Shown here: piece by piece, positions 29,457-37,496 of the stretch
How positions within the stretch are numbered: the first letter of the stretch is position 1
Layout of the letters: every line of letters starts with the position of its first letter
Source: Chloroflexota bacterium
Lineage (GTDB): Bacteria; Chloroflexota; Limnocylindria; P2-11E
Reading direction: 5' to 3'
Length of the DNA: 59,735 bases
NCBI GenBank assembly: GCA_005882765.1
Contig: VBDV01000113.1
Coordinates: 1-59,735 of the forward strand
Position numbers and translations under genes: made by a program
The notes under the pieces: model-generated
Database searches by the model: none
What the model was told of the DNA's origin: nothing
The model's input: the letters and a program-made list of their open reading frames with translations, nothing else

Positions 29457-30658
29457 CGCGACCGGTGTCCGCTGAAGCGACGCCGCTCTTTTACCTCGCG
29501 TGCACTCGCGCGATCGAGCGCGCCGTCGCCGAAACGCGAGCGAACTGCATCTAACGCGGCGTTGAGCCGCGCGTGACGGGCGGCGTCGAATAATCCGAGC
29601 TGCTCGCCCGCGGTCACGCCCGAGACCGAAACGCCGATGAGCCGGACAGGGCTGGTTCGACCGCCTTCGCGATCCTGCGCAAGGGCGTCGCGAAGGAGCT
29701 GACGCGCGGTTCGATAGATCGTGACGTCGTCATCGGTTGGTTCACGAAGCGTGCGTTGACGCGTGCGGGTTTCGAACGGCGCGACGCGGAGCGTCATGGT
29801 GATCGTCCGCCCACGGAGGGTGTGATCGCGCAGGCGGCGACCGACTCCTTCCGCAAGGCGGAGAAGCGTCGACTCGATCTTCGCCGTGTCGAGCGTGTTC
29901 GCATCGAACGTATGCGAATGTCCAACGGATTTCGGCGTGTGCTCGCTCTGGACCTCGCCCTCGTCGATCCCGTTCGCGCGCTGCCAGATGTCCGTTCCGT
30001 GCTCCCCCAGGCGCGTCTCCAAGACCGACCGGTCGAAGGCGGCGAGCTGGCCGATCGTCCGGAGATCCCACCCCGCGAGCACTTCCCGCGTCCGCGGGCC
30101 GACGCCCCAAAGCCGCTCGAGGGGGAGTGGCGCGAGGAACGCCCCCTCGCCACCGGCGGGCACGATGACAAGGCCGTCCGGCTTCCGGAGGTCGGAACCG
30201 ACTTTCGCGCAGAGCTTGTTCGTGGCGACGCCGACCGAGACGACCAGTCCGCAGCGCTCCCGGACCGCCCGCTTGATCTGCGTGGCCATCGCGACAGCGC
30301 CGCCGAATAGATGTTCGGTCGCGGTGACGTCGAGGAAGGCCTCGTCGAGGGAGATCGGTTCGACCAGCGGTGTCTGCTCCTCGAATATCGCCATGACCGC
30401 GTCCGACGCTTCGACGTAGCGATCGAAGTTACCCGGCACGTAGATCCCGTCCGGGCAGAGCCGTCCAGCGATCGCGAGCGGCATCGCGGACCGGACGCCG
30501 AAGGCGCGTGCCTCGTAGGACGCGGCCATCACCACGCCGCGTTCGTTCGGGCCGTCGCCGCCGACGATCACCGGTTTGCCGCGGTACTCGGGATGGTCGC
30601 GCTGCTCGACCGACGCGTAGAAGGCGTCCAGGTCGCAGTGCAGGATGGCGCGCGTCAT
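29453..30658 (-). CDS. dinB: DNA polymerase IV (Y-family, translesion)
   Basis: The start is set at the ATG giving MTRAILHCDLDAFYASVEQR, overlapping the upstream gene stop (ATGA); the track ORF adds 51 Arg/Gly residues of shadow. The 401-residue product has catalytic Asp and Glu in HCDLDAFYASVEQ and PISLDEAFLDVT, the YEARAFGVRSAMP finger segment, RLWGVGPRTREVL (HhH) and a little-finger domain. QLGLFD near the C-terminus matches the beta-clamp binding motif QLxLF. It is part of the LexA-controlled operon. Confidence 0.95.
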   Translation of the reverse strand: MTRAILHCDLDAFYASVEQRDHPEYRGKPVIVGGDGPNERGVVMAASYEARAFGVRSAMPLAIAGRLCPDGIYVPGNFDRYVEASDAVMAIFEEQTPLVEPISLDEAFLDVTATEHLFGGAVAMATQIKRAVRERCGLVVSVGVATNKLCAKVGSDLRKPDGLVIVPAGGEGAFLAPLPLERLWGVGPRTREVLAGWDLRTIGQLAAFDRSVLETRLGEHGTDIWQRANGIDEGEVQSEHTPKSVGHSHTFDANTLDTAKIESTLLRLAEGVGRRLRDHTLRGRTITMTLRVAPFETRTRQRTLREPTDDDVTIYRTARQLLRDALAQDREGGRTSPVRLIGVSVSGVTAGEQLGLFDAARHARLNAALDAVRSRFGDGALDRASAREVKERRRFSGHRSR

Positions 30659-31785
30659 GCGAACCGCACCCCCACCGTCGTCGCGTCCGGCGCCAGGAAG
30701 CGCAGAAGGTCGTGGCCCTCCGCCTCGACGGCAACGAGTTCCCGTGGCGGGAGCCGAGCGAACGGGGCGACGCGCAGGACTGCCTCGCCCTTCGCGCGGA
30801 TGAGGCCCCACGTCGCGGCAGCGAATCCATCCACCAGAACCACGGCCTCGACGATGCCGTTTTTGGCGTAAATCGCAGGCCGATGCGCCGGCGCGATCAG
30901 GCGATCCCGATGCTGGTAGGCGATGAGCAGCTCGTCGTAGCGCGGAAGGAAGCGCACCGGCGCCTTTACCGCGGAGCTGGGACGGATCGCGCGCGGCATG
31001 TCGTAAAGGATGCGCCCCGTTTCGTCCTTGAAGATCAGAAGCTTCGAGGCCGTGCCCTCGAGCGCGGGCCGCACTCGCGGCGGCGCTTGGCCCGCGAACT
31101 TCGCGACGTCAGCGAGTGTGACTGGGCCGAACGCGGAGACGCACCGACGCACGAGGATCTCGAGCGCGTCTTGCTCAGATGGTCGTTTGCCCCGTGAGAT
31201 CCAGTGGCGCGCGGCCACATAGGGAGCGTCGGTTCCGCCGTATTCCCAATGTCCGCCGGGTGGTGCGGTCACCAGATCGGCATGGGCGCTCACGAAGCGC
31301 CAGACGAGCCAGTTGAAGGGACCGCCGAGCGCTCCTCCGAGCCGCTCCCGGATGTGTTCGAGCACATCCTCCTTTGGACGGGGCGTGCGGGCGAAGGCGA
31401 TCGCCAGTGCGGCCACCTTCTTCGGGTCCACGCCCCTGCCGATCTGCAAGCGATTCCACGCGCCACGCTGGAGGTCCTGCGTCGCGACCGCGTAGGCATA
31501 GAAGTCCCGGGCCGAGACGAGATGAAGCGTGCCCCGCATGAGTCTCGCGCGGACCACGTCGTGCCGCTCGATCGCCGACCAGAGCTTCTCGCGTCGGAAG
31601 CCCGCCAGGCGCGACCAGAGTGCGATGTATGGAGAGGGCGACGATTGTGCCTGCAGTGCCGCGAGTCGCTCGATCGCGGGCACCACGCCGATGTCCGCCC
31701 GCTCGAGGAGGAGCTGTCGCGCGAGCATCGCGCGGTTGAGCTCGCGGAGCGTGAGAACGGCATGAGCGGTAGACGTCTTCGTCAT
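30655..31785 (-). CDS. AlkZ-like winged-helix DNA glycosylase, paralogue B
   Basis: The start is set at MTKTSTAHAVLTLRELN (376 aa), whose ATG overlaps the upstream gene stop. The protein belongs to the HTH_42 (AlkZ/YcaQ) superfamily: LTLRELNRAMLARQLLLER, then AIERLAALQAQSSPSPYIALWSRL with the QxQ motif that in AlkZ is catalytic for unhooking bulky or crosslinked purine adducts. MRGTLHLVSARDFY and LPRYDELLIAYQHRDR follow. It is clearly similar along its length to the adjacent paralogue A. DNA glycosylase activity is inferred from family and motif. Confidence 0.85.
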   Translation of the reverse strand: MTKTSTAHAVLTLRELNRAMLARQLLLERADIGVVPAIERLAALQAQSSPSPYIALWSRLAGFRREKLWSAIERHDVVRARLMRGTLHLVSARDFYAYAVATQDLQRGAWNRLQIGRGVDPKKVAALAIAFARTPRPKEDVLEHIRERLGGALGGPFNWLVWRFVSAHADLVTAPPGGHWEYGGTDAPYVAARHWISRGKRPSEQDALEILVRRCVSAFGPVTLADVAKFAGQAPPRVRPALEGTASKLLIFKDETGRILYDMPRAIRPSSAVKAPVRFLPRYDELLIAYQHRDRLIAPAHRPAIYAKNGIVEAVVLVDGFAAATWGLIRAKGEAVLRVAPFARLPPRELVAVEAEGHDLLRFLAPDATTVGVRFA

Positions 31786-32900
31786 CCGCGCACTCCGTGC
31801 GTTTTGGACTGCGGCGCGTAGAAACGGACGAGCTTTTCGCCCTCCTCGGCCAGAGCAGCGCGATCGGCCCGCGCGAGCGGTTTGAAGGGCCGGAGCTCGA
31901 GTACCGCCTCCTTCGGCCGAACGGCGATCGTCCACCGGCCGGCGACGAAGCCATCGACGACGAACGTGGTCCACACCTCGGCCGAGAAGATGACCTGCTT
32001 GCGGAAAGCCTCGGGGAGGATGCGCGTCCGCTCCGGCGCGGCGTGGCCGAGTAGCGCCGCGTCGAACCGTGCGAGGAATCGCACCGGTGCAGGCACGTCG
32101 GCGGCCGGTCGCGGGGCGCTGGCGAGGTCGATCAGGTCGCGTCCGCGCTCGTCGGTGAAATGTCGCAGGTCCGTCATCCGCGCGAGGGCCGCGCGGATGT
32201 TCGGAACGCGAACGCTGCTCCATGTCGCGATGTCGGCAACAGTCGCCGGGCCGAAGGCGCCGAGATGCCGCCGCACCACGAGGTCATACGCGGCATCAGG
32301 CTTGGGGGCCTTCCTGAGCTTTGCACGCGGCGCGACGTGCCGGGCCAGTTGCCGGTGGTCGAAATGCGCTCCCGTAGCGTCCCAAATGAGTCCGCTTGTC
32401 GCGACCGCGGCCCACGTGAACCAGTTCCGGAGCCTGGGGTTCCTTGCGGCACTCGGCGGAAGGTGGGCCGCGCTGAATTCCTCGATCTCGGTGCGGGTTC
32501 GGGGGGTCTTGGCCGCGAACGTCATGACCTTCTTATGCAGCCCCTCGAGATCAGCCAGTGCGGGGCCGCCCGGCGGGCGCCACGCGCCGAAGCGGCCTTC
32601 CATCGTCGCGAGCGAGTACGCCGGATACTCGCCTGCCGAGACAAGATGCAGCGTCGCCCGCATCAGGGTCGCTTTCACGACCTGCCCGCGGTCGATAGCA
32701 CGCGTGAGCTCGTCGCGCTTGAAGCTCGCAAGACGAGACCAGAGCGCGACATACGGCGACGGCGCCCACTGACCCTGAAGGCAGCCCAGACGCTCGACCG
32801 CGTCGACCACATCGATCTTCTGGCGTTTCAGCAGGAACTGCCGCGCCAGGAGCGCGCGATTCAGCTCACGAATGGTGAGCGAGGGAACGCGTAGCGGCAT
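31782..32900 (-). CDS. AlkZ-like winged-helix DNA glycosylase, paralogue A
   Basis: This 372-residue HTH_42-superfamily protein starts 12 nt after lexA. It has LTIRELNRALLARQFLLKR, RLGCLQGQWAPSPYVALWSRL (QxQ motif as QGQ), MRATLHLVSAGEYPAYSLA and FLARFDAALLGHAAPERTRI. Compared with paralogue B the overall layout is the same, but the substrate-facing segments differ, suggesting different lesion specificity (inference). It lies in the lexA-dinB operon and overlaps paralogue B by 4 nt. Confidence 0.85.
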   Translation of the reverse strand: MPLRVPSLTIRELNRALLARQFLLKRQKIDVVDAVERLGCLQGQWAPSPYVALWSRLASFKRDELTRAIDRGQVVKATLMRATLHLVSAGEYPAYSLATMEGRFGAWRPPGGPALADLEGLHKKVMTFAAKTPRTRTEIEEFSAAHLPPSAARNPRLRNWFTWAAVATSGLIWDATGAHFDHRQLARHVAPRAKLRKAPKPDAAYDLVVRRHLGAFGPATVADIATWSSVRVPNIRAALARMTDLRHFTDERGRDLIDLASAPRPAADVPAPVRFLARFDAALLGHAAPERTRILPEAFRKQVIFSAEVWTTFVVDGFVAGRWTIAVRPKEAVLELRPFKPLARADRAALAEEGEKLVRFYAPQSKTHGVRG

Positions 32901-32912
32901 CGATCGACGAAG

Positions 32913-33524
32913 CTAGGACAGTTTGCGGATTACGCCGATGACCTTCCCTTGGATCTGCACATCCCGCGCGTAGATGGGGGACATGGCGCCGTTCGCGGGC
33001 TGCAGCCGGATACGGTCCTTCTCTTTGTAGAACCGCTTGAGCGTCGCGACATTGTCCTCGAGCACCGCGACGACGATGTCGCCGTCGCGCGCTGTGTTCT
33101 GCTCCTGCACGACGACGAAGTCGCCATCGTCGATGTGGTCCTCGATCATCGACTTACCGCGAACTTTCAGCACGAAGGTCTCGCGTCCGCGCCCCGCCGC
33201 GAGCTCGCTCGGGAGTCCGATGGTTTCGGAGCGGTCCTCGTAGGCGTGGATTGGCTGACCTGCGGCGATCTCGCCGACGACCGGAGCCTGCACCACCCGA
33301 CCGCCGTTCATGCCAGGGAGACTGAGGGCTCGTGACCGAGTGGCCTCCTTGTTGAGGCGCCCGTCCTTCTCGAGCTTGGTGAGGTGGTGATGAACGGCCG
33401 ATGTCGAGGCGAGCCCCACCGCCTCCGCGATCTCGCGCACGCTCGGGGGATATCCCCTTTCGGCGACGGCCTCGCGGATAAACGCCAGGATGCGGTCCGC
33501 CCGCTGCTGGTCTTGCTTTGTCAC
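32913..33524 (-). CDS. lexA: SOS repressor LexA
   Basis: This 203-residue LexA (GTG start, AGGAA 6 nt upstream) has an N-terminal winged helix (ILAFIREAVAERGYPPSVREIAEAVGLASTSAVHHHL). The self-cleavage site is A88-G89 (GEIAAGQPI), and the S125/K163 dyad lies in RGKSM and VATLKRF. RecA filament-stimulated self-cleavage relieves repression of SOS genes. A GAAC-N4-GTTC operator lies 21-32 nt upstream of its start, so it is probably autoregulated. It heads a five-gene operon ending at a terminator near 28966. Confidence 0.96.
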   Translation of the reverse strand: MTKQDQQRADRILAFIREAVAERGYPPSVREIAEAVGLASTSAVHHHLTKLEKDGRLNKEATRSRALSLPGMNGGRVVQAPVVGEIAAGQPIHAYEDRSETIGLPSELAAGRGRETFVLKVRGKSMIEDHIDDGDFVVVQEQNTARDGDIVVAVLEDNVATLKRFYKEKDRIRLQPANGAMSPIYARDVQIQGKVIGVIRKLS

Positions 33525-33535
33525 GCTTGTTCCTG

Positions 33536-33565
33536 AGGGTAACCGAACGGATGTTCAGTTGTCAA
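33536..33565 (-). promoter_or_regulatory. Candidate lexA promoter containing the LexA operator
   Basis: On the minus strand TTGACA (33560-33565) and TACCCT (33536-33541) are separated by 18 nt. The palindrome GAAC-ATCC-GTTC (33545-33556) lies between them, the ideal place for LexA to block RNA polymerase. The box may also affect the divergent mscS gene. If this -10 is right the leader is very short, so the exact transcription start is uncertain. Confidence 0.65.
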
Positions 33566-33587
33566 GCGCGCCCGTATTCTCCGCCCG

Positions 33588-34355
33588 ATGCCGCTCGATC
33601 CGGTCGTTATCCGGGACAACCTCTTGGACTACGGCGCGCGGACCTTCTGGGCCCTCATCGTGGCCGCGATCACCCTACTTATCGCGCGGGGCGTCCGCGG
33701 CGCGACGATGCGCATGCTCGCCCGCAATCGCGCCCAGGCGAACGTCACGATCCTTCTCGGCAACCTCGCGCAGCTCGTCATCATCACCGTCGGCATCCTC
33801 GCGATCGTCGCGATCTACACCCGCGACGCCTTCGGCTGGATCCTCACCTCGTTCAGCGTCGTTGGTCTGGTCATCGGCCTCTCGCTACAGGACATCCTCA
33901 AGAACTTCTTCGCCGGCGTATGGGTCCTGGTCGAGCGGCCGTTCCGGATCGGGGACGCGATAGAGGTCGCCGGATACAGCGGCTCGGTTGAGGAGATCTC
34001 CTTCCGCACGACGCAGCTGCGCACCGACGACGGTCGCGAGGTCATCGTGCCGAACGGCACGTTCATGACGTCCGCGGTCGTCAATCTCACCCGCTTCCCG
34101 ACCCGAAGAGCCTCGGCATGGCTCGTCCTCCCCGCGGACGAGAAGGCCGTCACCGCCGAGGACGTTCGCGCGGCGCTGCAGAAAGCCGAGGGGGTGTCGC
34201 CCGAGCCGCCGCCATCGGTCGAGCTGCGCAGCGTTTCCGACGGCAAAGCTCAGTACGTCGTTTCGTTCTGGGCTGCCAATCGCGATGCGGCCCTCGCTCC
34301 CGCCCTGCGCGCGCTTCGGGCACGGTTCCCGCAGGGAGAGGTCCACGTTGGCTAA
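33588..34355 (+). CDS. MscS-family mechanosensitive channel
   Basis: This 255-residue protein has three N-terminal helices and then the MscS pore helix region (FGWILTSFSVVGLVIGLSLQDILKNFFAGVWVLVERPFRIGDAIEV). The beta domain carries GSVEEISFRTTQLRTDDGREVIVPNG, and an alpha/beta cytoplasmic cage follows. Such channels release solutes on hypo-osmotic shock. It is divergent from lexA with a 63-nt shared control region and overlaps the next gene by 8 nt. Confidence 0.92.
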   Translation: MPLDPVVIRDNLLDYGARTFWALIVAAITLLIARGVRGATMRMLARNRAQANVTILLGNLAQLVIITVGILAIVAIYTRDAFGWILTSFSVVGLVIGLSLQDILKNFFAGVWVLVERPFRIGDAIEVAGYSGSVEEISFRTTQLRTDDGREVIVPNGTFMTSAVVNLTRFPTRRASAWLVLPADEKAVTAEDVRAALQKAEGVSPEPPPSVELRSVSDGKAQYVVSFWAANRDAALAPALRALRARFPQGEVHVG

Positions 34356-34821
34356 CCGCATACGCGTTCCGAAGGACATGACCGAGGTGGTGGACATCGT
34401 CCGGCGCCTGCCGACGTACATCCGTCTGGTGTGGGCGCTGCTCCGTGATGGCCGCGTCCCCGCACAGCAAAAGCTCATCCTCGCGGGGATCGGCGCTTAT
34501 CTCTTCTTTCCGATCGATCTCATCCCGGATTTCGTCCCCGTCCTCGGCCAGCTGGACGACCTCGCCGTGGTACTGCTCGGCCTCGACCTCTTCATCCGCA
34601 GCGCGCCGCCGGACATCGTGGAGGAGCACCTGGCGAAGATCTCGCAGGACAAGGATCAGCTCAGCCGCGACATCGCCACGGCCGAGCGGCTCCTCGGAGA
34701 CCGTCTCGGCGACGTCCGCGATACTGTGGACAAATTCCGCACCCGGGGGGAGGGGCCCCCGATGGGGCAGGGGCCCCAGGGTCGTAAGGCGGCGGGTCGG
34801 AAGAAGAGGGAGAGCACATGA
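34348..34821 (+). CDS. DUF1232 (YkvA-type) membrane-associated protein
   Basis: The start is the TTG at 34348, preceded by GGGAGAGG; an ATG at 34378 has no good site. The 157-residue product has the DUF1232 core PAQQKLILAGIGAYLFFPIDLIPDFVPVLGQLDDLAVVLLGLDLFIR, then an acidic helical region and a Gly/Pro-rich tail (GEGPPMGQGPQGRKAAGRKKR). The tail is encoded partly by a GGGGCAGGGGCCCC repeat. Function is unknown. Confidence 0.85.
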   Translation: MANRIRVPKDMTEVVDIVRRLPTYIRLVWALLRDGRVPAQQKLILAGIGAYLFFPIDLIPDFVPVLGQLDDLAVVLLGLDLFIRSAPPDIVEEHLAKISQDKDQLSRDIATAERLLGDRLGDVRDTVDKFRTRGEGPPMGQGPQGRKAAGRKKREST

Positions 34822-34997
34822 GCGACCGCGACTCCGGTCCCGGTTTCTTCGGCGTCATCGAGGCGCTGCTCGCGATCGTCGGCGCTCTCACGGTCATGGG
34901 CGTCCTCGCCGTCGCGGCGTCGGTGCTCGCCTGGGAAATGGAGCTGCGGCGCAGCGAGCAGGACACGGCGCTCGACGAGGCGTCCACCTCCTCCTAG
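34818..34997 (+). CDS. Small single-span membrane protein (59 aa)
   Basis: This gene is just under the ORF-track cutoff. Its ATG overlaps the DUF1232 gene stop (ATGA). It encodes MSDRDSGPGFFGVIEALLAI, continuing as one membrane helix (VGALTVMGVLAVAASVLAWEM) and an acidic Ser/Thr-rich tail. The overlap, composition and 6-nt distance to rplI support it being real. Function unknown. Confidence 0.7.
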   Translation: MSDRDSGPGFFGVIEALLAIVGALTVMGVLAVAASVLAWEMELRRSEQDTALDEASTSS

Positions 34998-35003
34998 CTT
35001 CGC

Positions 35004-35450
35004 GTGCGCGTCATCCTCAAAGCGGAAGTCCCCGGTCTCGGCCGGACCGGTGACATCAAGGATGTCGCCGACGGCTATGCCCGCAACTACCTGCTGCCGA
35101 AGGGCCTTGCCATCGAGGCGACCGGCGGGGAGCTCAAGCATCTCGCCCAGGAACGCCAAGCCGAGCGAACGAAGAAGGATCGCGCGCATCAGGACGCCGA
35201 GGAGCTCGCGAGTCGTCTCGCCGAGGTCACGCTTGTGTTCCGGCTCAAGGCGGGGGAGCACGGAAAGACGTTCGGTAGCGTGACCGCAAAGGAGGTGGCC
35301 GAGGCTCTGAAGAAAGAGGCGAAGGCCGAGATCGACAAGACCAAGATCGTCCTCCACGAGCCGCTCCGGTCGCTCGGTATCCACAAGGTCGAGGTGCGTC
35401 TCCTGGCGGACGTCCGAGCTGACGTGACGATCGCGATCGAGCCGGCCTAG
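35004..35450 (+). CDS. rplI: 50S ribosomal protein bL9
   Basis: This 148-residue bL9 (GTG start) has the N-terminal rRNA-binding domain MRVILKAEVPGLGRTGDIKDVADGYARNYLLPKGLA, the connecting helix and the C-terminal domain with GKTFGSVTAKEVAEAL. In many bacteria rplI is followed by dnaB; here the dnaB genes are 2 kb away on the opposite strand, so that synteny is broken by the next gene. Confidence 0.96.
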   Translation: MRVILKAEVPGLGRTGDIKDVADGYARNYLLPKGLAIEATGGELKHLAQERQAERTKKDRAHQDAEELASRLAEVTLVFRLKAGEHGKTFGSVTAKEVAEALKKEAKAEIDKTKIVLHEPLRSLGIHKVEVRLLADVRADVTIAIEPA

Positions 35451-35453
35451 GCC

Positions 35454-37496
35454 GTGGCCCAAGCGCTTCGCCGGCCGGGGGTGCGCCTCGTCCTGACCAG
35501 CGCGACGCTGCTCTTTGTCGAGCTGGTGCTCCTGCGCTGGATCCCAGCCAACGTGACGTACATCGGTTTCTTCTCCAACTTCCTCTTGATGGCGAGCTTC
35601 CTCGGTATCGGCGTCGGGATCCTCTTCGGACGGCGTCTCGCGAACGCCGCGTGGTCACCCTTCCCGTTGCTGCTTCTGCTCGTCGTCGCCCTGATCCTCG
35701 GCGCGAAGCTGGACGTGCAGATCCGCGCGAGCGACGAGATCTTCTTCGGACTCGCGGAGAGCCACGCGGCCGACACGAACTTCCTGGTGCTCCCGCTCGT
35801 CTTCGTCCTCGTCGCCGCGGTGATGGGCGCGCTCGCGCTGCCGCTCGGCTCGCTCCTCCGCTCGATGCCCCCTCTCCGCGCGTACGCCCTCGATATCGCA
35901 GGGTCGATCGGCGGCATCGCGCTCTTTGTGGGCCTCTCCGTCCTGAGCTTGCAGCCGCCGGTCTGGTTCGGCGTCCTCGGAGCCCTGCTGGCCGGCCGCG
36001 CGCTCGCGTATCCGCTGAGCCGCTTCTCCATCGTCAACGGCGCATTCGTCATCGCGACCTGCGGACTCGTGATCGGCGCGACGGCCAGTGGCGATCTCTG
36101 GTCTCCCTACTACCGGATCAGCGTGCAGCGCCCGGCGGGATCGGATGCGACGATCTCGGTGAACGGGATCCCGCACCAGGCGATGCATGCGGTAGACATC
36201 GACCCGCCCGCGGCCGAGCCCTTCTACGATCAGATCTACCAGTGGTTTCCGGGCCGGAGCTTCGGGCACGCGCTCGTCGTCGGCGCCGGAAGCGGGACGG
36301 ACACGGCGTATGCCCTCGCCAACAAGGTCCAGGCCATCGACGCCGTGGAGATCGACCCGCGCATCCTGGAGCTTGGCGAGCGCGAGCATCCCAATCATCC
36401 GTACTCCGACCCGCGCGTCCGCGAGTACGTCGACGACGGGCGCGCATTCCTTCGGTCCAGCGGGGATCGCTACGACCTGATCGTGTTCGCCCTTCCCGAC
36501 TCGCTGACGCTCGTGAGCACGAGCGCGAACGTCCGCCTGGAGTCCTTTCTCTTTACGCGCGAGGCGTTCGCGAGCGCGCGCGACCACCTCGCGCCGAACG
36601 GCGTGTTCGTCCTCTACAACTACTACCGGCAGCCGTGGCTCCTCGCGAAGATCGAGGGAATGCTGACGGACGTCTTTGGGACCGAGCCGCTGGTGCGCGA
36701 GTACGACGCTCCGATTGGTTCCGCGGCGGTGCTCGCGGCGAGCCCCGGCGACCTTCAGGTGTCGGGTCAGGCGGCGCTCCTGAGCGCGGCGATCGCGAAC
36801 GACCGACCTGCCGCCGCGACGGATGACTGGCCCTTCCTCTATCTACGCGATCGTGTGATCGCGCCCTACTACATCCTTGCGCTCATCTTCGTCCTTCTGG
36901 TCGCCGGCATAGCGACCGTGCTCGCCGCGCGCCTCGTGTCCGCACCGATTGCGGCGTTCAGTCCGCACTTCTTCCTCCTCGGCGCGGCGTTCCTACTCCT
37001 CGAAACCCGGAGCCTCACCATGTTCAGCCTTCTGTTCGGCACGACCTGGACGGTCAACGCGATGGCCTTCGCGGCGATCCTTACCAGCGTGCTGCTCGCG
37101 ATCGGCGTGAACGCGATGACGAAGCCGCCGCGCGCGGTGCTCTACTCGGGTCTTGGGGTCACGCTCGTCATCGCGTATGTGCTCCCACCGTCGGCGCTGC
37201 TCTTCGATCCGGCGTGGCTCCGCTACCTCGCGGCGGCGGTTATCGCTTTTGCCCCGGTGTTCTTCGCGAACCTCGTGTTCACGGCGTCGTTCCGAGAAAC
37301 GCGGACCGCCGACATGGCGTTCGCCTCGAATCTCATCGGCGCGATGATCGGCGGCGTCCTCGAGTACGCCGCGCTCGTCACGGGTTACCAGGCGCTCCTG
37401 ATCATCATCGCCGCTCTCTACGTGGCGGCGTATCTCGCGGGTTCACGCGTCCGGCTCTTGGCGGATCGCCGCCTGGTCACGGCCGAGCCGGCTTAG
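35454..37496 (+). CDS. Membrane protein with spermidine synthase-like domain
   Basis: This 680-residue protein (GTG start, 3 nt after rplI) has six or so N-terminal helices, a central Rossmann-type polyamine synthase domain and about six C-terminal helices. The central domain has ALVVGAGSGTDTAYAL, AVEIDPRILELGEREH, DPRVREYVDDGRAFL and YDLIVFALPDS. Such fused membrane proteins are annotated as spermidine synthase-like; real substrates are often unknown. Its stop overlaps that of the convergent second dnaB gene by 4 nt. Confidence 0.85.
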   Translation: MAQALRRPGVRLVLTSATLLFVELVLLRWIPANVTYIGFFSNFLLMASFLGIGVGILFGRRLANAAWSPFPLLLLLVVALILGAKLDVQIRASDEIFFGLAESHAADTNFLVLPLVFVLVAAVMGALALPLGSLLRSMPPLRAYALDIAGSIGGIALFVGLSVLSLQPPVWFGVLGALLAGRALAYPLSRFSIVNGAFVIATCGLVIGATASGDLWSPYYRISVQRPAGSDATISVNGIPHQAMHAVDIDPPAAEPFYDQIYQWFPGRSFGHALVVGAGSGTDTAYALANKVQAIDAVEIDPRILELGEREHPNHPYSDPRVREYVDDGRAFLRSSGDRYDLIVFALPDSLTLVSTSANVRLESFLFTREAFASARDHLAPNGVFVLYNYYRQPWLLAKIEGMLTDVFGTEPLVREYDAPIGSAAVLAASPGDLQVSGQAALLSAAIANDRPAAATDDWPFLYLRDRVIAPYYILALIFVLLVAGIATVLAARLVSAPIAAFSPHFFLLGAAFLLLETRSLTMFSLLFGTTWTVNAMAFAAILTSVLLAIGVNAMTKPPRAVLYSGLGVTLVIAYVLPPSALLFDPAWLRYLAAAVIAFAPVFFANLVFTASFRETRTADMAFASNLIGAMIGGVLEYAALVTGYQALLIIIAALYVAAYLAGSRVRLLADRRLVTAEPA

